From: VBDM01 sp049663805
GTDB lineage: Bacteria; Pseudomonadota; Gammaproteobacteria; Burkholderiales; SG8-39
Assembly (NCBI GenBank): GCA_049663805.1
Contig: JBATEB010000274.1
Coordinates: forward strand, 1 to 18,752
Direction: 5' to 3'
Length of the DNA stretch: 18,752 nucleotides
How positions within the stretch are numbered: position 1 is the first letter of the stretch; the number at the start of each line of letters is the position of its first letter. Position numbers and translations under genes: made by a program. The notes beneath the pieces are model-generated. The model worked only from the letters and a program-made list of their open reading frames with translations. It was not told the origin of the DNA and searched no databases. Shown piece by piece: positions 13,898 through 18,752 of this stretch.

Positions 13898-15210
13898 GCG
13901 GGAGCCTGTTTCGAAATGCCCGCCAGGACGTCGAAATACTCCGGGAACGTCTTGCCGACGCAGCCGGGGTCGTTGATGCGCACCCTGATCCCGCCCAGCG
14001 CCGCCAGCGAAAAGGACATGGCGATGCGATGGTCGTCGTAGGTGTCGATCGTCGCGGGCCGGAGCGCCGCCGGAGGAACCAGCCTGAGGAAGTCGGCGCC
14101 CTCCTCGACCTCGGCGCCGAGCTTGCGCAGCTCCGTCGCCATCGCGACGATGCGGTCGGTCTCCTTGACGCGCCAGCTGGCGATGTTCCTGAGCGTGCTC
14201 GGCCCGTCGGCAAACAGCGCCGCGACCGCGGCGGTCATGGCCGCATCGGGAATGTGATTGAAGTCGGCGTCGATGGCCTCGAGTTTCCCCCGGGCGCGCG
14301 CCTGCGGACCCGCCGAAGCTTCGATCCAGTCCTCGCCCATCGAGATCGCCGCGCCCATGCGCTCGAGCACTTCGGTAAAGCGCACATCTCCCTGGATGCT
14401 GCCCCGCCCCACCCCGACGACCCGAACCGGCCCCCCGCCCGAGAGCCCGCTGATCGCGCCGGCGGCGAGAAAATACGACGCCGAGGAGGCGTCCCCCTCG
14501 ACACGGATATCGCCGGGGCTGGCATAGCCGGCGGCCGGAACGGTGAGCTTCTTCCATCCCTCGCGCGCGACCTCCACGCCGAAGCGGCGCATGAGATTGA
14601 GGGTGATCTCGACGTAAGGCCTGGAGATCAGCTCGCCTTCGACTTCGATGACGGTTCGCGCCCCCGTCATCGGCAAGGCCATCAGCAGCGCCGACAGGTA
14701 TTGCGAGGAGACCTCGCCGCGCACGCGGGTCGCGCCCGGGCGGATCGCGCCGGGGCGGACGGCGAGCGGCGGAAACCCCTCGTTTCCCGGGTACGCGATG
14801 TCGGCCCCCAGGCGCCGCAGCGCATCGACCAGGTCGCCGATCGGCCGCTCGTGCATGCGGGGACTCCCCGACAGACGGTATTCGCCGCCGCTCAGCGCGA
14901 GCGCCGCGGCGAGCGGCCGGAACGCGGTCCCCGCGTTGCCCAGGTGGAGTTCGGCCGACTTGACCGGAAAGGAGCCGCCGACGCCGTGGACCACCGCCGT
15001 CCGGTCCGGCGTGCGCTCGATCCTCACCCCCAGCCGCCCCAGCGCCTCCAGCATGACCCGGGTATCGTCCGAGTCGAGCAAGTTATTCACCCGCGTGTCG
15101 CCGCGCGACAGCGAAGCGAGCAGCAGCACCCGGTTCGAGATGCTCTTCGAGCCGGGCAGCGTCACGGCGCCTTCGACTCCCGCGATCGGCCCGAGATCGA
15201 GGAATCTCAC
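13894..15210 (-). CDS. aroA: 3-phosphoshikimate 1-carboxyvinyltransferase (EPSP synthase, class I)
   Basis: Condenses shikimate 3-phosphate with PEP to give EPSP, the sixth shikimate step. The 438-aa product starts at GTG 15210, 10 nt after tyrA. PGSKSISNR (19-27) includes the conserved lysine K22 for PEP and shikimate. LGNAGTAFRPL (90-100) is the class I signature; the residue after GTA is F rather than the common M or I. RMHERPIGDLVDAL (118-131), IPDAAM (320-325, catalytic D322), RVKETDR (347-353, E350) and DDHRIAM (392-398) complete the active site. The C-terminal KTFPEYFDVL is typical. The GTG start lacks a strong Shine-Dalgarno, so coupling to tyrA is likely. It ends overlapping cmk. Confidence 0.96.
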   Translation of the reverse strand: MRFLDLGPIAGVEGAVTLPGSKSISNRVLLLASLSRGDTRVNNLLDSDDTRVMLEALGRLGVRIERTPDRTAVVHGVGGSFPVKSAELHLGNAGTAFRPLAAALALSGGEYRLSGSPRMHERPIGDLVDALRRLGADIAYPGNEGFPPLAVRPGAIRPGATRVRGEVSSQYLSALLMALPMTGARTVIEVEGELISRPYVEITLNLMRRFGVEVAREGWKKLTVPAAGYASPGDIRVEGDASSASYFLAAGAISGLSGGGPVRVVGVGRGSIQGDVRFTEVLERMGAAISMGEDWIEASAGPQARARGKLEAIDADFNHIPDAAMTAAVAALFADGPSTLRNIASWRVKETDRIVAMATELRKLGAEVEEGADFLRLVPPAALRPATIDTYDDHRIAMSFSLAALGGIRVRINDPGCVGKTFPEYFDVLAGISKQAPA

Positions 15211-15220
15211 GGCCGCGGGC

Positions 15221-16093
15221 TCATTGCCCGTCCTTCAGCCAGCGGCGGCGCGCGTCGCGCGCGCCGGAGAAGAGCGCCTCGAGCGCGTCTCCGTCGCCGC
15301 GCTCGAGCATCCTGCGAACGCGCTCGAGCCCGCCCCCGTAGCGGTCGAGCTCCGCGAGCAGCGCCTTGCGGTTGGCGAGGCAGATGTCGCGCCACATCTC
15401 CGGGTGGCTCGAGGCGATGCGCGTGAAATCGCGAAAACCGCCCGCGGCGAAGGGAAAAAGCCGCTTCGCGTCCTTGCGGCGCGCCACCTGGTCCACGAGC
15501 GCATACGCGAGCACGTGCGGCAGGTGGCTGACGGCGGCGAGCACCGCATCGTGCTCGCGGGCTTTCAGCTCGAACACGTTCGCCCCGCAGGCTTCCCAGG
15601 CCGCGCGCGCCAGGGCGAGCGCGTCCGTATCGGTTCCTTCGAGCGGCGTGAGTACCACCTTGCGGCCGCGATAGAGCCCCGGGAACGCGGCCTCGGCGCC
15701 GCTGTTCTCGGTGCCCGCGATCGGATGGCCCGGCACGAACCGCGCGAGCGTGCGCTTCAATTCCCGCCGCGCGAGAGCGACCACGTTCTGCTTGGTGCTG
15801 CCGGCGTCGGTGACGACGGTCCTGTCGCCGAGCCAGGGCGCGATCGAGCGCATCACCGGGGACATCTGGCCGACGGGCACCGCGAGCAGCACCAGGTCGG
15901 CGTCGCCCAGCGTGCGCGCATCGGGCGCGCCGGCGGCGTCGATGATCTTCAGCTCGAGCGCGCGGCGCAGGTTCCGCTCGCTGCGCCCGATCCCGACCAC
16001 GCGCCCGACCGCCCCCGCTTCCTTCAGCGCGAGCGCGAACGAGCCGCCGATGAGGCCGACGCCCGCGATCACCAGTTTTTCGATGCGCTCCAT
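15221..16093 (-). CDS. tyrA: Prephenate dehydrogenase (possibly cyclohexadienyl dehydrogenase)
   Basis: NAD(P)-dependent oxidative decarboxylation of prephenate (or arogenate) on the tyrosine branch. I choose ATG 16093, overlapping the hisC stop as TGATG, for a 290-aa product; a TTG one codon earlier is less likely. The Rossmann motif GVGLIGGS lies at 11-18. Catalytic H123 is in GHPIAGTENSG (122-132), and the substrate-binding SHLPH is at 189-193. AAGGFRDFTRIASSHPEMW (217-235) is strongly conserved in the family. There is no fused chorismate mutase and no ACT domain, so tyrosine feedback may be through the short dehydrogenase itself or absent. Substrate preference (prephenate or arogenate) is not readable here. 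Genes on both sides are aromatic-pathway genes. Confidence 0.94.
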   Translation of the reverse strand: MERIEKLVIAGVGLIGGSFALALKEAGAVGRVVGIGRSERNLRRALELKIIDAAGAPDARTLGDADLVLLAVPVGQMSPVMRSIAPWLGDRTVVTDAGSTKQNVVALARRELKRTLARFVPGHPIAGTENSGAEAAFPGLYRGRKVVLTPLEGTDTDALALARAAWEACGANVFELKAREHDAVLAAVSHLPHVLAYALVDQVARRKDAKRLFPFAAGGFRDFTRIASSHPEMWRDICLANRKALLAELDRYGGGLERVRRMLERGDGDALEALFSGARDARRRWLKDGQ

Positions 16094-17193
16094 CAATCGT
16101 CGAGCGCCGCTTTCAGCGCCTTGAGGAACTTTTCGTTCTCCCTCGGCGTGCCGACGGTGACGCGCAGATGGTCGGGCATCCCGTAACCCGCGATCGGCCG
16201 GACGATGACGCCCCGGCGCAGCAGCTTTTCGTACACCGTCCTCGCCCGCGGCACCCGGACGGCGACAAAATTGGCGCAGGATGGAATGGTTTCGAGCCCG
16301 AGCTTTGCCAAGCCGCGCGCGAGCTTCGCCATGCCCGCGCGGTTCATCCGGTAGCTCTTGGCGACGAACCGGGCGTCGCCGAGCGCCGCGGCGGCCGCGG
16401 CGAGCGCCATGCTGTTGACGTTGAAGGGCTGGCGCACGCGGTTGAGCAGCTCGGCGACGCCCGCGTGCATCAGCCCGAAGCCCACCCGCAGGCCGGCCAG
16501 GCCGTAGACCTTGGAGAAGGTTCGCGTCAGGATCAGGTTCGGGTATTTCGTGAGCCAGCCCACGCTGTCGTAGTGCAGGCCGGGCGGCAGATATTCCGTA
16601 TAAGCCTCGTCGACGACCACGGCGACCTCCCGCGGCACGCGCGAGATAAAATTCTCGAGCTCCCCGCCCGGGACGAAGGTCCCGGTCGGATTGTTCGGAT
16701 TGGCGATGAAAACGACCCGCGTCTGCGGCGTGACCGCGGCGAGCATCGCCGCCAGATCGTGGCCGTAGTGCTTCGCGGGAACCACGATGCTGCCCGCCCC
16801 GCGCGCCTGGGTGGCGAGCGGATAGACCGCGAACGCATGCTGCGAATACACCGCGGCGCGGCCGGGCGCGAGAAAGGCGCCCGCGACCATCTCGAGCAGA
16901 TCGTTCGAGCCGTTGCCGACGACGATCGATTCCGGCGGCACGCGGTGGCGCCGCGACAGGGCGGCCTTCAGCTCGAAGGCGTTGCCGTCGGGATAGCGTC
17001 CCAGGCCCGCGAGCTCTTTCTTGATCGCGGTCCTGGCCTTCGGCGAGATGCCCAGGGGATTCTCGTTCGACGCCAGCTTGACGATCTTTCGCTCATCGAG
17101 CCCCATCTCGCGGGCGAGCTCGGAGATCGGCTTGCCCGGCTGGTAGGGCGCGATCGCGCGGATGTACGACGGCGACTGCTCGCACAAATCCAT
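16093..17193 (-). CDS. hisC: HisC-like class I/II aminotransferase (histidinol-phosphate or aromatic aminotransferase)
   Basis: PLP aminotransferase of the HisC fold, 366 aa, starting at ATG 17193, 9 nt after pheA. AGGG lies 8 nt before the start. PLP contacts are clear: LASNENPLG (40-48) at the N terminus, NPNNPTG (165-171), VDEAY with D195, and TRTFSKVYGLAGLRVG with Schiff-base K228 and R236. Conserved C-terminal arginine motifs (GVIVRPIAGYGMPDHLRVTVGT) bind the substrate carboxylate or phosphate. Its place between pheA and tyrA suggests that it transaminates phenylpyruvate, hydroxyphenylpyruvate or prephenate as well as, or instead of, histidinol phosphate. A second hisC in the his operon would support the aromatic role; that operon is outside this window. 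Confidence 0.93.
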   Translation of the reverse strand: MDLCEQSPSYIRAIAPYQPGKPISELAREMGLDERKIVKLASNENPLGISPKARTAIKKELAGLGRYPDGNAFELKAALSRRHRVPPESIVVGNGSNDLLEMVAGAFLAPGRAAVYSQHAFAVYPLATQARGAGSIVVPAKHYGHDLAAMLAAVTPQTRVVFIANPNNPTGTFVPGGELENFISRVPREVAVVVDEAYTEYLPPGLHYDSVGWLTKYPNLILTRTFSKVYGLAGLRVGFGLMHAGVAELLNRVRQPFNVNSMALAAAAAALGDARFVAKSYRMNRAGMAKLARGLAKLGLETIPSCANFVAVRVPRARTVYEKLLRRGVIVRPIAGYGMPDHLRVTVGTPRENEKFLKALKAALDD

Positions 17194-17202
17194 GGAGCAG
17201 CC

Positions 17203-18270
17203 CTAGAGAACCGCGGCCGGATAGCTGCCGAAGACCTTCACGAACGGCGCTTTCTCGCGCAGCTCGGCGATCGCCTTCGCGACCTTCGGGTCCTGCTGGT
17301 GGCCTTCGAGGTCGACGTAGAAGTAGTACTCCCACTGCCCGGTGCGCGCCGGCCGGGATTCAAGGCGCGTCATGCTCACGCTGTGCGCGGCGAACGATGC
17401 GATGAGGTCGTGCAGGGAACCGGGCTTGTTGTGCGCCGTCATGACGAGCGAAGTGCGGTCCTTGCCGGAAGCGCCGGCGTCGTGGGTTCCCAGCACGAGG
17501 AAACGGGTCCTGTTCCTGGGATCGTCCTCGATCGAGCGCGCGAGGAGCTTCAGGCCGTAGCGCGCGGCGGCGATCTCCGGGCCGATCGCGGCGGCCCCCG
17601 CCTCTTTCGCCGCGACGCGCGCGGCCTCGGCGTTGCTCGCGAGCGGCATGCGCTGCGCGCGCGGAAGATGCTGCGAGAGCCAGCCGTGGCACTGGGCGAG
17701 CGACTGCGGGTGCGAATAGACCTTGCGTATCGCCTTCATCGAAGTGCGTTTCGCCATCAGGTTCTGCTGCACTCGCAGCACCACTTCGGCGCAGATCTTC
17801 AGGGGTGTCGCGAGAAGCAGATCGAGCGTGCGGCCGATGGCGCCATCGCTGGAGTTTTCCACGGGGACCACCGCGTACTGCGCGGTCCCGGTCTCGGCGG
17901 CGCGGAATACGTCGTCGATCGACGCGCAGGGCTGCGCTGCGACGGCTGCGCCGAACTGCTTGCCCAGCGCCATCTCGCTGAAAGTCCCCTGCGGCCCGAG
18001 ATAGGCGACCGCAAGCGGCTCTTCGAGCGCGCGGCAGGCCGACATGATCTCGGTGAAAAGCCGCGCGAGCGCGTCGTTCGCGAGCGGCCCGCGGTTGGCG
18101 CCCGTGACGCGGCGCAGCACCTGCGCCTCGCGCTCGGGGCGGTAGGCGCCGCCGTTCGCCTTCAGTTTCCCGATGGCGGCGGCGTGCGTCGCGCGCTGGT
18201 TCAGCAGCGCGACGACTTTTTCGTCGAGCGCGTCGATCGCGGCGCGGTGCTTGGCGATGTCGTCGGCCAT
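17203..18270 (-). CDS. pheA: Bifunctional chorismate mutase/prephenate dehydratase (P-protein)
   Basis: Converts chorismate to prephenate and then to phenylpyruvate, the committed route to phenylalanine. The ATG at 18270 gives 355 aa, 5 nt after serA. An AroQ chorismate mutase domain spans about 1-85, with R9, R26, K35 and E48 in suitable places for catalysis. The prephenate dehydratase domain (about 86-262) opens with AYLGPQGTFSE (89-99), shows VPVENS (135-140), and ends with the catalytic TRF (255-257). A C-terminal ACT domain (about 272-350) has GSLH (284-287) and ESRP (304-307), the known phenylalanine-binding motifs, so feedback inhibition by Phe is expected. Overall length is usual for Betaproteobacteria. 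Confidence 0.96.
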   Translation of the reverse strand: MADDIAKHRAAIDALDEKVVALLNQRATHAAAIGKLKANGGAYRPEREAQVLRRVTGANRGPLANDALARLFTEIMSACRALEEPLAVAYLGPQGTFSEMALGKQFGAAVAAQPCASIDDVFRAAETGTAQYAVVPVENSSDGAIGRTLDLLLATPLKICAEVVLRVQQNLMAKRTSMKAIRKVYSHPQSLAQCHGWLSQHLPRAQRMPLASNAEAARVAAKEAGAAAIGPEIAAARYGLKLLARSIEDDPRNRTRFLVLGTHDAGASGKDRTSLVMTAHNKPGSLHDLIASFAAHSVSMTRLESRPARTGQWEYYFYVDLEGHQQDPKVAKAIAELREKAPFVKVFGSYPAAVL

Positions 18271-18275
18271 GGCGT

Positions 18276-18752
18276 TCAGGATGAAGGCAGGTAGCGTACC
18301 GCGAGCACGCCCTTGATGCGCGCGAGGCCCTCGACCAGCCCGCTTTTCACCGCGCTGTCGACGTCGACCAGCGTGTAGGCCATCTCGCCTTTCGAGCGGT
18401 TGATCATGTTGTGGATGTTCAAGCCCGCCTTGGCCATGGCGCCGGAGATCTGACCCAGCATGTTGGGCACGTTCGAGTTGGCGAGGCCGACGCGGTAGGG
18501 CGACTCGCGCCCCATCACGACATCGGGAAAGTTGACGGCGTTCTGGACGTTGCCGTTCTCGAGGTAGTCGCGCACCTGGTCCACGACCATCACCGCGCTG
18601 TTGTCCTCGGCCTCGCGGGTGGAAGCGCCCAGGTGCGGCAGCGCGATGACGGCGGGATTTTCGCACAGCGGCTGCGCCGGGAAGTCGGTCACATAGTATT
18701 TGAGCTTGTTCGCGGCAAGCGCCGCCGCGACCGCCTTGGCGTCGACGATTTC
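18276..18752 (-). CDS. serA: D-3-phosphoglycerate dehydrogenase, C-terminal part with ACT domain (partial)
   Basis: First enzyme of serine biosynthesis, oxidising 3-phosphoglycerate with NAD+. Only the last 158 residues are in the window; the frame is open to the right edge, beginning EIVDAKAVAAALAANKLKYY. ALPHLGASTREAEDN is the SerA signature holding the catalytic histidine of the D-isomer 2-hydroxyacid dehydrogenase fold. VVDQVRDYLENGNVQNAVNFP is the usual hinge, and the remaining about 75 residues form an ACT domain (LANSNVPNMLGQISGAMAKAGLNIHNM) that normally binds serine. The gene ends 5 nt before pheA. In many relatives serC, not serA, sits here. Another ACT-bearing 2-hydroxyacid dehydrogenase is possible but less likely. 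Confidence 0.9.
   Translation of the reverse strand, partial: EIVDAKAVAAALAANKLKYYVTDFPAQPLCENPAVIALPHLGASTREAEDNSAVMVVDQVRDYLENGNVQNAVNFPDVVMGRESPYRVGLANSNVPNMLGQISGAMAKAGLNIHNMINRSKGEMAYTLVDVDSAVKSGLVEGLARIKGVLAVRYLPSS

Noticed and set aside
16168..18294. 708-codon open frame on the plus strand opposite hisC and pheA
   Set aside because: It is antisense to two well-recognised genes, is rich in R/H/D/E as expected of a shadow frame in GC-rich DNA, and shows no domain or Shine-Dalgarno support.

Overview
This is a GC-rich chromosomal window with tightly packed housekeeping genes. The gene order pheA-hisC-tyrA-aroA-cmk-rpsA-ihfB-lapA-lapB, followed by LPS-heptose genes, is characteristic of Betaproteobacteria. 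The protein sequences (RpsA with six S1 repeats, the LapA/LapB pair, class I EPSP synthase, HldD) fit the same group. The lineage below class cannot be fixed from sequence alone. I see no insertion sequence, prophage, CRISPR array or defence island.

Layout. Positions 1-1746 (minus) hold a branched-chain amino acid type ABC uptake system: the periplasmic binding protein with a Tat-type leader, then livH, which runs off the left edge. A tRNA-Ser(UGA) with encoded CCA follows at 2001-2090 (minus). The only plus-strand gene is a Bax inhibitor-1/YccA-like membrane protein (2300-3004), closed by a strong terminator hairpin shared with the convergent minus-strand genes.

From 3056 to the right edge everything is on the minus strand and transcribed right to left. 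In transcription order: serA (partial), pheA, hisC, tyrA, aroA and cmk, mostly overlapping or less than 10 nt apart; then rpsA after an 89-nt structured leader; ihfB; a hairpin/U-tract; lapA, lapB, ugd, rfaE1 and hldD; a roughly 160-nt leader with two hairpins; cysM; a PolB-type 3'-5' exonuclease; and rlmD.

How the genes work together. SerA feeds serine. PheA, HisC, TyrA and AroA cover the shikimate end and the Phe/Tyr branches. Cmk supplies CDP for nucleic acid and lipid synthesis. RpsA and IHF-beta are a translation factor and a nucleoid protein. LapA/LapB control LPS assembly and sit directly before the nucleotide-sugar and ADP-heptose genes (ugd, rfaE1, hldD). CysM makes cysteine. RlmD modifies 23S rRNA.

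I found no strong candidate for a novel multi-gene system. The most interesting parts are regulatory: an SD-poor rpsA leader with three successive inverted repeats, the paired hairpins in front of cysM, and a terminator-like hairpin inside the ihfB-lapA junction. No gene-free stretch exceeds 300 bases. The two longest are 1747-2000 (upstream region of the transporter) and 2091-2299 (between tRNA-Ser and the Bax-like gene).
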